Of a stretch of DNA of 64,000 nucleotides, positions 39,301 through 53,000 are shown one piece after another. This stretch comes from Symsagittifera roscoffensis (Eukaryota > Xenacoelomorpha > Acoela > Convolutidae). Position numbers and translations under genes: made by a program. The number at the start of each line of letters is the position of its first letter. The stretch's first letter is position 1. The DNA lies in assembly GCF_963678635.1 (NCBI RefSeq), contig NC_087067.1, forward strand, positions 16,933,639 to 16,997,638, given 5' to 3'. The notes under the pieces were generated by a model, which saw only the letters and a list, made by a program, of their open reading frames with translations, had not been told where the DNA came from and searched no databases.

Positions 39301-39797
39301 TTATCTGCAGATTGTAGTTTGAACACAATTTTGTCCACTTTGTTTAGAAATTCTATCGAATTACCAATCTTCTTTTCCAGAAACTCTTGCCAAAGCACAA
39401 TGATTTGGCTTGTTCGAATCAGTTAATTGTTTTTTTTTGCGGGTACTTCAAAATTTCGTATCCATTCCTGTTATTATGAACAATGATCAACTGCAAAGTA
39501 GCATCATTGAGACTGATAATGAGTTCGTGATACAATTTCCGGTGAACAGTATCCCTGTTGGCTTCGCTAACTTTCAGAATTTTCCTTTAGGTTTTTTTCT
39601 TCAATATAGGCTAGGAATTGTTCATAACATACTGGAAAATTTCGGGTTTTCCATTGAAAATGGGCAGTTTCTTTCGTTCGGAATCCACCAAGATGTTGGT
39701 ACTTGGAAGCTTCATTCGCCCATACCCTCTTACAAAATTAGTTCTTGATGTTTAAATGATAAAAAATTTCTCATCCTTTTTTTTAACAAAAGTAAAT

Positions 39798-39981
39798 TAA
39801 GTCAAATCAAAAACGTTTGCTTAACCGCGTTATTTTTGATGTCAATTCAAAAAACTTAAAGTCATAAGTGAATCTTGTTTCACTTTTTTCTCGATTAAAG
39901 CCATGACATTTTTGTTTAGAGTCTTTTGGTTCTAAACAACCATGTCTTGAAAAAAACCAATCACAGACGGGTATTTCAACA
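39798..39981 (-). repeat. 5' LTR of the copia element
   Basis: It starts TGTTGAAATACCC on the minus strand and matches the copy at 36127-36310 with many substitutions and small gaps, so this insertion is old. No target duplication could be confirmed. Confidence 0.6.
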
Positions 39982-39994
39982 AAAAAAGACAATT

Positions 39995-42900
39995 TAAGTA
40001 GCAAAAATAACAATTGTAAAAGTTCTACTGACGGACAAAACGCTTAGAAAAAAAATAGCATGAAATTTTACCAATCCCTTAGTTAATTCTATCACAGAAG
40101 AAAGGGCCCAAATTGAAATCTGAGATTTTTGAAGAAATCTTGGTTGGAGGGAAGTTTTAATAATTTTACTATGTGCGAAAAACCAGATATCTTTTCCGTG
40201 AAAATTTTTAGCATAGGAAACCTAGCTCAATTACACTCACCTATGAAAAAATGAAATGGCAACTGGTGAAAAAGGTGTCCCGTTTCATTTTGTGCCTCTA
40301 AGAGGCAAAATATCAAATCTTGAAAAATATACATCGGAAATTACTGGATAAATACAATGTTTCAATTGATTTTATACCGGGCTCAAATTTTCTGGTGGTT
40401 TTTTAACGTTATGATCATCATACTTGAGTTCTGCAAAAATAACTGCTTCAAGTACAGGTTTCCAAATGCTAAAATTTATCAAATTTGATTGATTTCTTCT
40501 CAACACTTATGCGAGCCCAAACTCCTTCCAGGAAATTAAAATTCTTTGCAAGTAAGCACAAGATTTTTACCCAATCAACTGAATTTTATCTGGACGTCGA
40601 ATTTAGAGCAAGTTATCCTAAGTTATGACAATGATTACAGTTCTTCAAAACTAATGCCAGACGATGCTCGTATCAAACGATTTACCAAACTCAAAGATCA
40701 CATGTCTGATAGTTTTGGCTTTGTTGATTTCTCACTCGAGAATGATTTTTGTGATTACACACATTATGACAAACAACCTAAAACTTTTGCGCGCCTGGAT
40801 TACGTTTTTATGAATTTCGAAACAGAGTATGACTCCATGAAAAGCACTCAAATATCATTATCTGATCATTTGCTTTCAAGAGTTTTTGTTAAGCCATCAA
40901 ACTGGTATCAGTGCGAGCCTAGTTTCTTGTATTTTTTTTGACAAAAACTTTTCAAACAACGACAGTTAATATCAAACAGATCTAAAAAAAAGTTGAAAAA
41001 GAATCACCAAGTATTTATAAAAAATTTTATGCATAATTATCGTGACCTTCTGAAGTTTATTCAAGAGAACGAAAAACGTTTGATCAGAGAGAACTCAGTA
41101 ATTGAAAGTATCAAGGAAAATTCTTAGAAATTGCATTCACAGCGGAAAAGGTCTGAATCCGAGTGCTGAAACATCTTCAAAGGTCTCAAACTGAAAAGAA
41201 TTTTCAGATTTTTGAAACATTCATTCAGAGACCTCACAGCTGAATTTTTGAAGGAGTGCACTTTTTTTTCTCAAGTGACCTCAAAGAAGGTAATTTACTC
41301 AACCAAGGGAAAACAAATGAATGAGAACGTTTATTACACTGATGAGGATATTCCTGATCAATTTTTAAAGTATTTTTCGAAAGTCATTCCATATAGTTTC
41401 ACATCAGACTCTGAACAATTACTAATGATTTTTTAAAAATCAAACAATCGAATGAAAATAATGGGATTGATGGCTACAATCAATTCACAGAAGATGCAAT
41501 TTACTTGGCTAAAAATAAACTGAATCTAAAATGCTCGACCGGATTAAACGGCCTGATATCTCGGCTACACAAGACTTTCACTGATGAATTTTGTTCATTT
41601 TTAGCTAAAATTTTTAATCATTTTGTTCAAAGTGAAAAACTCCGGAGCAATTTTTTAGCAATAGTCGAACTGCCGCCAAAATCCGAAAATGCCACAGCAG
41701 TACAAATTGTTCGCCCGATTGGTCTCATAAATACTGACGCAAAATGTTGCCCATGTAACTTGTAATAAAATTTAAAAAGAACCCTGCAAAATTGTAAAAA
41801 AGCATCAGCATGCGTAATTTTCTGGAATACAAATGCCCACAGCAATAAGAAAATTAAAAAAAAATTCTACAGAATGATTGTACAACCGAGGTTCATGTGC
41901 AAATAAATAAGACTTTTCTGAAGCATTTGACAGACCATTTTTTATCAAAACTTTGAAAGGATTAAATCTTGATGGGTTTTCCGTTAGAGATTTGTGTTTA
42001 CACTCAAAAGCAGTAAGTTAGATAAGCAGTTTTTTTATCAGTCAGTTCCGAAATTCATCGCGGTGTGCGAGGATGTTGCCCTCAATTCGCTTTTTTATTT
42101 ATAATTTTTATCCAACCCTTCTTCACGCAATTGAATCTACAGAAAAGAACTAAAGGTTTCGGGTTATTGTGTACCAATTTAGTTTTATGTGCAGTTGACA
42201 TAAGTGGCCTTATCAAAAATTGATTTAATGACAGCTTGTTTCACCCAATCGAAATAATCTGCAAACAAACTCAAATGATGAATAAAAATTGTAAGAGTGA
42301 AGTGCTTTCTATACTTGGCTTAAAACCCTATAAAACTGTCAAGGAAACAAAATTATTTGGTGTCTTGTTTTATATTTTCCAAAAAGCCAAAAGTATTGAA
42401 CTGATGTTCTCAAACTTAGAAACATCGATGTTTAAATTGATTCAGTAAACTTTTGAAGGCCAAGTCATTAACACTGTGATCCTATTTTCTCGTTCAATTT
42501 TTTCAAATGGCTCGTCAAACTACAGTTACTTCGGAAACAAATTGTAGCTGCCAACGTTTACTAAATGCTTAATTGGAAAAAAAAGACAAACTCGCATGAT
42601 ATTTATTGTTTCTGCTTAAAAAATTGTAGTTTTTAACAAGCTCCAATTTCTCGTTTGCATTTTGGCAACTTTTTTTCACTGCTTAACGTGGGGGAACTTT
42701 TTCAAATTCGATTACGTTGTGTTTAAAGATCGAGAAAAAGCGGTGGTTTTTATTTCTTGAGAATGCGCTGAATAGTTCTTTCGTAATTTAGAGTGCAAAA
42801 TGTTCGAACACTAAATTTTTATTTGTCCCTCATTACAATTCACGGAACAAAAGATTAACAATAGGCGTGATATTTTTGTTTCAACAAACTTTGTAAAATA

Positions 42901-43395
42901 CTGAAGCTGAAGTGTGTTTGTGTGGTTATTGGTGGCGCAAACTCAAGATCATCGACGTCACGGAAAACCACTAGGGATTTTTTTGTGTAAAGGTAAGTAT
43001 GAAAGATGCGAAACAAAATGGCTCCTTTTGATACAAACTACCAGAGGTAGAGCAGACTTCAGCGAGAATCCAGGATACCCGTTGTCCGGTTAAAGTAAAT
43101 TAAATTGAACAAAAGCTGCTCAAAATAAAAAGTATATATTTCAAGCGTACCAGGACACTCTGCTTTTGGTACTAAAAATGTATTTAAAGCACATATCAAA
43201 GACAGAACAAGAAAGAATTTGCGGAACAGGATACTCAGTTTCCGGTCAAACAAAGAATGTACAAGAACCGTTAAAAGACAATCTAGCTCTTGACAATTTA
43301 CAACTACTATTTCGTGTCAAAAATTAGGAAAATAATTTGATGAATTGTTCTCGATAAATTTGACGTATTTGATGTTTATGTTGATTATGAAAGTC
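39995..43395 (+). pseudogene. Family A copy 3: endonuclease, RT, C-terminal knuckle, 3' region
   Basis: The endonuclease runs from about 40080 with FILCL.EAK-type remains to an intact frame at 40546-40941 that ends the domain: FVDFSLENDFCDYTHYDKQP, ARLDYVFMN and ISLSDHLLSRVF (catalytic SDH). The RT N-terminal region is at 41212-41765 (TDEDIPDQFLKYFSKV, then the second-motif block VRPIGLINTDAKC), and the palm remains near 41880-42190 in broken frames. The C-terminal part is 42236-42850, with the knuckle around 42770-42840. The 3' region reaches about 43395, where the next copy starts directly. Endonuclease plus CPLSAFLF-type palm in sister copies suggests the L1/Tx1 side of APE elements. Confidence 0.7.
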
Positions 43396-46300
43396 TTAAC
43401 TAAGTAAACTTAATTTATAATTTTCAAAGAAAAAATCTATATTAACGTGCAATATAGATGACGTTTTTGTCTTCGGATTTCTTGAAACTGAAAAATTCAC
43501 TTTTTTTCTTGTAGATCTGAGTGTAGGGTTTTTTGCCCTCACGAGTAAAATTAAGGCATGAGTCAACAACAGTTGAAAAAACCTCAGCTATCAATAAACG
43601 ATGAGGTGCGGATTGAAACAGACAAAAATCAGAAATGCGAAAGAAGCTAGCGCCTATATTGCCAGCGACAAGATTGACGAAACAACAACTGAAAAGGTTT
43701 AAAAAATGAAGGTCGCCGAGACAATACCACCAAAAGTTTTGGAGAAGGAAACTGAAACAAACAGTGCAGCAACCACAAGCGAAGAAAAACAGAAAAATTT
43801 TCTCAACAATCAAGTCATAGATTTTCAACCTTACTCTGCCAGGGAAAAAATTAACTTATCGAAAATAACAAATATTAAAATTTTTTGACCAAAAAATGCT
43901 TACAAAATCAGAGCTTGAAATTTCGCCAACATATTTGTCAATGTTACCACTCTTGAAGGGCCTAAAACAAAATTCAAAAAATCCGGAGAAGACTTGGTTT
44001 GAGGGAAAGTTTGGCGTTTTTTACTAGGTGCGAAAAAACCAAATAATTTTCCCTTTTTTGGAAAAGCCAATCCAGCTAAATTACACTCATTTGTCAAAAA
44101 CTGTCAAATACCTTAAAAAATTGTCCAACTTCATTTTGTGCATCCAAGAAGCAAAAATATCAAATCTTTTAATTATACATCTGAGTTTACTGAAAAACTA
44201 CAAAGATTCTTTTGATTTCATACCGGTCTGAAATAATGCTGTTAGTTTTTCTAACGTTATGATCATCAAACCTGGATTCTGCAAATTGAAAAGCTTCAAG
44301 TACAGGTTTCCGAATAACTGATTTTGTCAAAATTGATTGGTTTGTTATCCGGAAACAACAGCAACCAGTAAACAGCAAACAGTGCAGCAACCACAAGCGA
44401 AGAAAAACAGAAAAATTTTCTCAACAATCAAGTCATAGATTTTCAATCTTACTCTGCCAGGGAAAAAATTAACTATCAAAAATAACAAATATTAAAATTT
44501 TTTGACCAAAGAATGCTTACAAAATCAGAGCTTGAAATTTCGCCAACCTATTTGTCAATGTTACCACTCTTGAAGGGCCTAAAACAAAATTCAAAAAATC
44601 CGGAGAAGACTTGGTTTGAGGGAAAGTTTGGCGTTTTTTACTAGCTGCGAAAAAACCAAATAATTTTCCCTTTTTTTTTGGAAAAGCCAATCCAGCTAAA
44701 TTACACTCATTTGTCAAAAACTGTCAAATACTTTAAAAAATTGTCCAACTTCATTTTGTGCATCCAAGAAGCAAAAACATCAAATCTTTTAAATATACAT
44801 CTGAGTTCACTGAAAAACTGCAAAGATTCTTTTGATTTCATACCGGTCTGAAATAATGCTGTTAGTTTTTCTAACGTTATGATCATCAAACCTGGATCCG
44901 GCAAATTGAAAAGCTTCAAGTACAGGTTTCCGAATAACTGATTTTGTCAAAATTGATTGGTTTGTTATCAACTTTTATGCTAACCCCAACCTCTTCCAAG
45001 TAATTTGAACTTCTTCAAAATTAAGCATCTAATTTTTACCTAAGCAATCCAAAATTTTTTTGACGGTGATTTTAAAGCAATCAGTTATACTATGCTTCTT
45101 TAATACCAAGCCAATTGATGCACCTTTTGCTTTATAGTTTTGCTTTGTTTATTTCGCACTCAAGAAAGATTCCTGTGATTATACGCAATATGACAAACTT
45201 CATAAAAACTTTTGCGCGCTTTAATTTTGTTTTTATAGTATTAGAAACAGTGTATGATTTTATGTAAAGCACTCAATTATCAATTTCTGATCATTTGCTC
45301 TTTCACATTGTTTTTAAGCCATCAAACTTATATCAGAGAGACCCTCGTCACTGGAAAAAAATGCCAAAAACATAACAAACAAGTCCAGTTCAATTTGTGC
45401 GGATCTACAAAACTCTTTTGAAAAAAAACCACCAAGTAGTTACAAAAAAGTTCAAGCGTAACTTGCGTGAACTTCTGAACTTTATTCAAGACACCAAAAA
45501 ACGTGTAGATCGAAAAAATCAACGGTTTGATTTATCAAAAAAAAATGTTTGAGGTTGCATTCACAGCGGAAAGTTTCCGAGTCCTAAATTAATATAAAAA
45601 ATCAATTATTGCAGAAAATTTTTTACAAGGCTTCAAGTTTTTGAAAAACTCAGTTATAACTCAGCTATACTTTCAAGGGTTTGTCCAAATTTTGTAGTCA
45701 TTGAACCTCAAACAACACAAGTAACTCGATCAAACAATTTTAACGTTAGAACGTTAATCATACGTATGAAGATAATCTTAATCCCTTGCCTAAGTATTTT
45801 TCAAATCTTTTTCCCAGTAGTTCTGCGTCAAACTCCAATTAGTTAATATTTACTTTTTTATCAAACAGTATATAAGAACAAAATGCAAATGATGGCTAAA
45901 ATTACTTTACAGAAGAATAGAATTTGTTTGGCTATAAATAAACTGAACTTGAAAAGTTCGCTTGTGCAGCAAGACCTTACATCTTGGCTCTACAAGGCTA
46001 AAAATGATGAATCTTGCTCAATTTTAGCCAAAAGTTTTAATTTTCAACATTCTCCTAAAATGTGAAACTGCCATCTGAAAATGTTTTGCTAGAAATGCCA
46101 TAGCCAAGGCTACGCAAAGTCGTAAAAAACTATGAGCATGCATGTTTTCAAGGAAGACAAAACACACAGGAGGACAGAAGGTAAAACAAAAAGCTAAAAA
46201 CCCAAAATGACCGGCTATCATAAGTTTATGAGCAGTAAAGATAAACTTTTCTAAAGCGTTTGACAGAGTTGACATATCACACTTCTCATCAAAAATATAA

Positions 46301-46611
46301 ATGGGTTCAATTTTGATGGGTTTTCCGTTAGAGCAATGGAAATATTGTATTTGGATTCAAAAGCAGTAATTGAGATCTGCCAGCTTCAAAACCCATCGCG
46401 GTAGGCAACAGGGTTGCCCTCTTTCCGCATTTTTTGTTTATAATTTTTATCGAACGCCTTTCTCAAGCAATTGAGTCTACAGAAAAAATTGAAGGTTTGG
46501 GATTATTGTGTCCCAAACTAGTTTCATATGCAGACGACATAACTTGCCGTATCAAAATGCGATGTACTAACAGGTTGTTTCGATTAATCAAAAACTTTTG
46601 CAAACAAATTT
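43396..46611 (+). pseudogene. Family A copy 4: 5' UTR, ORF1 stub, endonuclease (partly duplicated), RT
   Basis: The 5' UTR matches other copies up to an ATG at 43558 (MSQQQLKKPQ...). ORF1 is largely deleted. From about 43900 the endonuclease N-terminus reads TVKYLKKLSNFILCIQEAKI (44028-44231) and is repeated by a 0.6-kb tandem duplication. The endonuclease C-terminus is near 45180-45340 and the RT N-terminus near 45640-46070. The palm at 46434-46611 has FIIFIERLSQAIE and the catalytic YADD at 46527-46538. The copy continues into the 3.4-kb duplicated unit. Frames are broken throughout. Confidence 0.7.
43758..44969 (+). repeat. 0.6-kb tandem duplication in family A copy 4
   Basis: 43758-44349 and 44376-44969 are nearly identical, period 618 bp, separated by a 26-bp stretch. 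Both start caaacagtgcagcaacc and end gattggtttgttatc. Each holds the endonuclease N-terminal region. Confidence 0.9.
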
Positions 46612-48049
46612 TTTAAATGACGAGTGTTATAAAAAGGGATGAAGTGCATTCTACACATGATTTATCAAACTATAAAACAGTCAAGGAAACAAAAACACAT
46701 GGTGTCTTGTTTTATCTTTAATTTTACTCGAGGCTTAAGTTTTTGAAGGGCAGGTCAAAAACAACGTCAGTCTAGGTTTTTCCTTAGTTTTTGTATATGG
46801 CATACTACAGTTGAACAAGAAAACTTAAGTAATTGCCAGGTTTTACTAAAGAAAGAGTTAGAAAAATCAAACAGACTCGATATAAGGAAAAAAAATTTAT
46901 CAGCTCAAATTATATGCTGAGATAAGCTTACCATGAACACAATTTTTCACTTTTCAAATTATCAATTTCTATGCCTCCGATATGTCAGATCAAACAGTTC
47001 GTTACCAACAGACTTTAACTTCTCAAAAGATTTCAAAAATACAAAAATCTCAAATGAAAAAAAAAGCTAGTGATTATGCTTTTATCTTAACTGTAAAAAC
47101 AGCCGTTTCAAAATAACACTGGAGACAAATTCCAAACGGTTGCTATTTCTTTTTGCAAAACAATTAATTTCATCGAGCTCCAATTTCCTGCTTGATCTTT
47201 GCTGCAAGTCGTTATTTCTGTTCAGATGTAAAATTGATGAATTTTTTTTGGCAAACTTTGGAAAAATTGAAAGCGTGATGTTTGAGAAAAAAAAATTTTT
47301 TTTTAAAATTGCGTTCGCTGCTTTTAAATATCAAAAAACTTGTTTGTGTTTTTTTCTTGAGAATGCGCCTGATTGTTTCCTTTGAAATTCAGTAAGCGAA
47401 GCGTTCGAACAAAAAGTTGTCCCTCACTGCAAGCTTCAAGAAACATATTACAGATTATAGATTGGCATGAAAATTTTGTATAAACCAATTTTGTAAAACT
47501 TCAGCATGTCGCTGCGGTTATTAGTGGTGCTCAAATTGATCAACGTCATGGAAAACTTATTTGCAAACTTTTGTGTAATGGGAAACCAGGAAGATCAAAA
47601 TTCCTCTTTCTGATACCAACTAACAAGGATATTTTAGACTTCATCAAGAAGGCAGGATAACCGGTATCCGGTAAAAATAATTTAAATTGAACAAAAACTG
47701 AAGCTGAAGACTACAGTGCAGATATTTCAAGTCTACCAGGATATTCGGTATCCGGTACTACAAACTATATTGAAAAGGCAAGTCAAAGACAGAACAAAAA
47801 ACAGTTTGCAAGCCCAAATACTCGGTATTCGGTCGAACAAAAAACGTACAGTAACTGTTCGGAGACTATCTAGAAGATCTCTTAACCATTTACAACCAGT
47901 ATCTCGTGTCAACAAAAAAAAACGACCTCGACTTGTTGTTTTCGATAAATATGATATAGTTGATGTTGATGTTGTTTATGAAACTAAGTGTTACATTTCT
48001 AAAAAAAAAACAATTCAATCCAAATTACAATAATAGGAACTTTTTTCAA

Positions 48050-49010
48050 AAAAGTTGACGGCCGTTTGGTTTTGACGAAGAAAATTTTTACAAAATTCAA
48101 GGAACCGAATTGAACTATGAAACCAAAAAACCAAGGCGATCTTCACAAGAGAAGATTTGGGTACAAGTGATAAATTGGCAATGATTTACAGAACTTGCGC
48201 TTCTGAAAAATTCAAGCAAAATCCAATTAAAATGAGATGAAAATCACGATTTTGAAAAATTTTACAACCAACACATACAATAGAAAACATCAGCGTTTGG
48301 TGGTTGTCGCTCCCCCAGCATCAACAGTTTATCTCAAGCATAAAATTCATGGACTGCTACTAATGGTCTAAACTGTTATCCCAATGGGTTTCTCAAGAAA
48401 AAGACGGAATACGGACTGCTCTAAGTTGTCCTGGATCAAAATCTGCCGTTTGTTTGTTATGATCAAAACGGAAAATCCCTAGCTACCAAGTGGAACTAGT
48501 CACAGCAAAATACTATCACAAGAAAGCTGCAAAGTCAATGAATCTGGCAGAAAATTTTTCTCAAGGCGAAGTGTACTCAAAAGGACTATCCACAATCAAA
48601 TTCGGAACAAATAATTACGAGACTGGTCATACAATTTGCGAATGCAATCCTTCAAATGGAGGAGAGTGTGGATTTCTCATTTCAATTCCCAACTTTACAT
48701 GAATGTTTAATTTGTTAATTACTTGGAAAACAAGACAAAAATGATCATGTGGATTGGTGTTTCGTTAGAAAAGAAAAAAACTCCTTGTTCAGAGTTCAAA
48801 CAGTGGTTTATTAGGTGATTCAACGAAAAATAAAACATCTCGATATGCATTTCGAACAAATTTCTTTGCATTTCTGTGAAAATATTCAGCCCCCGCAAAT
48901 TATTCAATGCAGCAAAGCAACACGATAGGAACAGATTCTGCAGAATTACAAAAATAATATCAAAAACTAGTAACAAAGAAGATCTTCCGCAGTGTGACAC
49001 AGTTGCAAAC
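48050..49010 (+). pseudogene. Divergent ORF1-like relic of family A inside unit 1
   Basis: Through shifts the strand gives QRLVVVAPP..., parallel to LTIIAPPEA of ORF1 at 32340, then VIPMGFSRKRR parallel to EFPMGCFPRSH. An open frame at 48490-48702 (FSQGEVYSKGLSTIKFGTNN and ECNPSNGGECGFLISIP) follows. It is therefore the middle and C-terminal part of an ORF1 cousin. No function is assigned. The same relic recurs in unit 2 (open frame 51931-52143) and in part at 53600-53900. Confidence 0.55.
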
Positions 49011-49019
49011 AAACTTTTG

Positions 49020-49990
49020 CAAACAAACTTGAATGATGATTAATATAAGTAGGAGTAAAATTTCTTGTAGACCTGAATTATAACCCTATAAAACAATCAA
49101 GGAAACAAAATTACTTGGTGTCTTGTTTTAATATTCCCAAAAATTTTGATTAAAAGTTGAGTTCTCAGATTTAAAATCATTGAGGATTAATTTCACTCAG
49201 TAAAATTCTGAGGGCCAAGTCTTTAATACTGTTAGTCTATGTTCTCACTAATTTTTTTTCGTATGGCTCGTCATACTACAGTTTATTTGAAAACCATTAG
49301 TAGCTACCAAGAATTAATAAGTGCAGGATTAAAAAAATCAAACAGACTCAATACATTACCCTTTTTAGATGGTGAGATATACTTACCATGCCTACAACTA
49401 AAACTGCTCTGTCTTAAAGTTATCGATTTGTTGCTTCCGATATGTCAGATCAATACAATTTGTAAATTTGTTACCAACATACTCCATTTTCTCCAAAAGA
49501 AATCGAAAACTTGTTGAGAAGTATAAAAATCTCAATTGAAAAAAATTCTAGTGAATTTCCATTAATTTCAAATGTTACAAACAGCCGTTTTATTAAACCA
49601 CCTCAAACAAAATCGCAAGATGGTAATTGAATCTCATTACAAAACTGTAGTTTTCATCAAGCTCCAGATACGCGTTTCCATTTTGCTGCAAACCGTTACC
49701 TCTGTTAACTAAAAAATGTTTATTTTTTGCAAGCAAAAAAAAATCGGTACTCAATGCGTGGGAAAAACCTTGTTTATAAGTTCGCGTACTCTGTTTTTAA
49801 AAATCGAGAAAACCTGTGGTTTTCATTTCTCGAGAATGCGCCCGAAGGTTTGTTTTGTAATTTAGAGTGTGGAACATACGAACACCTATTTTTTTGTCCC
49901 TCATTACAACCTTCAAGGAACATATCACAGGTTGACAATTCGCCCGGCATCCTGTAAAGTAGTCTAAAATTAAGGAAACTGCTAAAACAG
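49020..49990 (+). pseudogene. Family A copy 5: RT C-terminal region and zinc knuckle (unit 1)
   Basis: The strand encodes LPFLDGEIYLPCLQLKLLCL (49239-49517) and FLENAPEGLFCNLECGTYEH (49727-49957), a Cys-x3-Cys-x4-His-x3-Cys knuckle as at the C-terminus of many APE-type RTs. Everything upstream in the RT is missing. Confidence 0.7.
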
Positions 49991-50056
49991 AAAACAGATA
50001 ATTCAAGCGTACCAGGATACGCTGCTTCCGGTACTAAAAAATGTATTTAAACCACG

Positions 50057-53000
50057 TTTAAATGACGAGTGTTATAAAAAGGGATGAAGTGCATTCTACA
50101 CATGATTTATCAAACTATAAAACATTCAAGGAAACAAAAACACATGGTGTCTTGTTTTATCTTTAATTTTACTCGAGGCTTAAGTTTTTGAAGGGCAGGT
50201 CAAAAACAACGTCAGTCTAGGTTTTTCCTTAGTTTTTGTATCTGGCATACTACAGTTGAACAAGAAAACTTAAGTAATTGCCAGGTTTTACTAAAGAAAG
50301 AGTTAGAAAAATCAAACAGACTCGATATAAGAAAAAAAAATTTATCAGGTCAAATTAGATGCTGAGATAAGCTTACGATGAACACAATTTTTCACTTTTC
50401 AAATTATCAATTTCTATGCCTCCGATATGTCAGATCAAACAGTTCGTTACCAACAGACTTTAACTTCCCAAAAGATTTCAAAAATACAAAAATCTCAAAT
50501 GAAAAAAAAAGCTAGTGATTATGCTTTTATCTTAACTATTAAAACAGCCGTTTCAAAATAACACTGGAGACAAATTCCAAACGGTTGCTATTTCTTTTTG
50601 CAAAACAATGAATTTCATCGAGCTCCAATTTCCTGCTTGATCTTTGCTGCAAGTCGTTATCTCTGTTCAGATGTAAAATTGATTAATTTTTTTTGGCAAA
50701 CTTTGGAAAAATTGAAAGCGTGATGTTTGAGAAAAAAACCTTTTTTTAAAATTGCGTTCGCTGCTTTTAAATATCAAAAAACTTGTTTGTGTTTTTTTCT
50801 TGAGAATGCGCCTGATTGTTTCCTTTGAAATTCAGTAAGCGAAGCGTTCGAACAAAAAGTTGTCCCTCACTGCAAGCTTCAAGAAACATACTACAGATTA
50901 TAGATTGGCATGAAAATTTCGTATAAACCAATTTTGTAAAACTTCAGCATGTCGCTGCGGTTATTAGTGGTGCTCAAATTGATCAACGTCATGGAAAACT
51001 TATTTGCAAACTTTTGTGTAATGGGAAACCAGGAAGATCAAAATTCCTCTTTCTGATACCAACTAACAAGGATATGTTAGACTTCATCAAGAAGGCAGGA
51101 TAACCGGTATCCGGTAAAAATAATTTAAATTGAACAAAAACTGAAGCTGAAGACTACAGTGCAGATATTTCAAGTCTACCAGGATATTCGGTATCCGGTA
51201 CTACAAACTATATTGAAAAGGCAAGTCAAAGACAGAACAAAAAACAGTTTGCAAGCCCAAATACTCGGTATTCGGTCGAACAAAAAACGTACAGTAACTG
51301 TTCAGAGACTATCTAGAAGATCTCTTAACTATTTACAACCAGTATCTCGTGTCAACAAAAAAAACGACCTCGACTTGTTGTTTTCGATAAATATGATATA
51401 GTTGATGTTGATGTTGTTTATGAAACTAAGTGTTACATTTCTAAAAAAAAACAATTCAATCCAAATTACAATAATAGGAACTTTTTTCAAAAAAGTTGAC
51501 TGCCGTTTGGTTTTGACGAAGAAAATTTTTACAAAATTCAAGGAACCGAATTGAACTATGAAACCAAAAAACCAAGGCGATCTTCACAAGAGAAGATTTG
51601 GGTACAAGTGATAAATTGGCATTGACTTACAGAACTTGCGCTTCTGAAAAATTCAAGCAAAACCCAATTAAAATGAGATGAAAAACACGATTTTGAAAAA
51701 TTTTACAACCAACACATACAATAGAAAACATCAGCGTTTGGTGGTTGTCGCTCCCCCAGCATCAACAGTTTATCTCAAGCATAAAATTCATGGACTGCTA
51801 CTAATGGTCTAAACTGTTATCCCAATGGGTTTCTCAAGAAAAAGACGGAATACGGACTGCTCTAAGTTGTCCTGGATCAAAATCTGCCGTTTGTTTGTTA
51901 TGATCAAAACGGAAAATTCCTAGCTACCAAGTGGAACTAGTCACAGCAAAGTACTATCACAAGAAAGCTGCAAAGTCAATGAATCTGGCAGAAAACTTTT
52001 CTCAAGGCGAAGTGTACTCAAAAGGACTATCCACAATCAAATTCGGAACAAATAATTACGAGACTGGTCATACAATTTGCGAATGCAATCCTTCAAATGG
52101 GGGAGAGTGTGGATTTCTCATTTCAATTCCCAACTTTACATGAATGTTCAATTTGTTAATTACTTGGAAAACAAGACAAAAATGATCATGTGGATTGGTG
52201 TTTCGTTAAAAAAGAAAAAAACTCCTTGTTCAGAGTTCAAACAGTGGTTTATTAGGTGATTCAACGAAAAATAAAACATCTCGATATGCATTTCGAACAA
52301 ATTTCTTTGCATTTCTGTGAAAATATTCAGCCCCCGCAAATTATTCAATGCAGCAAAGCAACACGATAGGAACAGATTCTGCAGAATTACATAAATAATA
52401 TCAAAAACTAGTAACAAAGAAGATCTTCCGCAGTGTGACACAGTTGCAAACAAAGTTTTGCAAACAAACTTGAATGATGATTAATATAAGTAGGAGTAAA
52501 ATTTCTTGTAGACCTGAATTATAACCCTATAAAACAATCAAGGAAACAAAATTACTTGGTGTCTTGTTTTAATATTCCCAAAAATTTTGATTAAAAGTTG
52601 AGTTCTCAGATTTAAAATCATTGAGGATTAATTTCACTCAGTAAAATTCTGAGGGCCAAGTCTTTAATACTGTTAGTCTATGTTCTCACTAATTTTTTTT
52701 CGTATGGCTCGTCATACTAGTTTATTTGAAAACCATTAGTAGCTACCAAGAATTAATAAGTGCAGGATTAAAAAAATCAAACAGACTCAATACATTACCC
52801 TTTTTAGATGGTGAGATATACTTACCATGCCTACAACTAAAACTGCTCTGTCTTAAAGTTATCGATTTGTTGCTTCCGATATGTCAGATCAATACAATTT
52901 GTAAATTTGTTACCAACATACTCCATTTTCTCCAAAAGAAATCGAAAACTTGTTGAGAAGTATAAAAATCTCAATTGAAAAAAATTCTAGTGAACTTCCA

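Larger units (their letters stand above)
36127..39985 (-). mobile_element. Decayed Ty1/copia LTR retrotransposon
   Basis: On the minus strand, in order from 39800 to 36310: gag with a degenerate knuckle (near 39030-39130), a protease-like DCG.TNY start, the GVGETCIHFYDP...RALFVPSFKFHLISV block typical of the copia protease/pre-integrase region (38714-38911), an integrase FFDDFSRYS..YFMAFK block (about 38330-38260), RT with QIDVKTAFLNSKFED (about 37450) and KMSFTAVFVDGM (37190-37250, catalytic YVDD decayed to FVDG), and RNase H LFSDNQIAIC...KHVDIKELC (36583-36440). This protease-integrase-RT order defines Ty1/copia. The frames are full of stops. Similar direct repeats of about 185 bp at both ends are the LTRs. 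Confidence 0.8.
46612..50055 (+). repeat. 3.44-kb tandem duplication, unit 1
   Basis: This block is repeated at 50057-53494 with only scattered differences (about 1% by eye). Contents: end of the copy 4 RT with GG.GLP-type and C-terminal sequence (about 46740-47480), the 3' region (47480-48050), an ORF1-like relic (48050-49010), and a second RT C-terminal segment (49020-49990) with knuckle FCNLECGTYEHLFFC. Both units start tttaaatgacgagtg and end tatttaaaccac. Confidence 0.9.
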
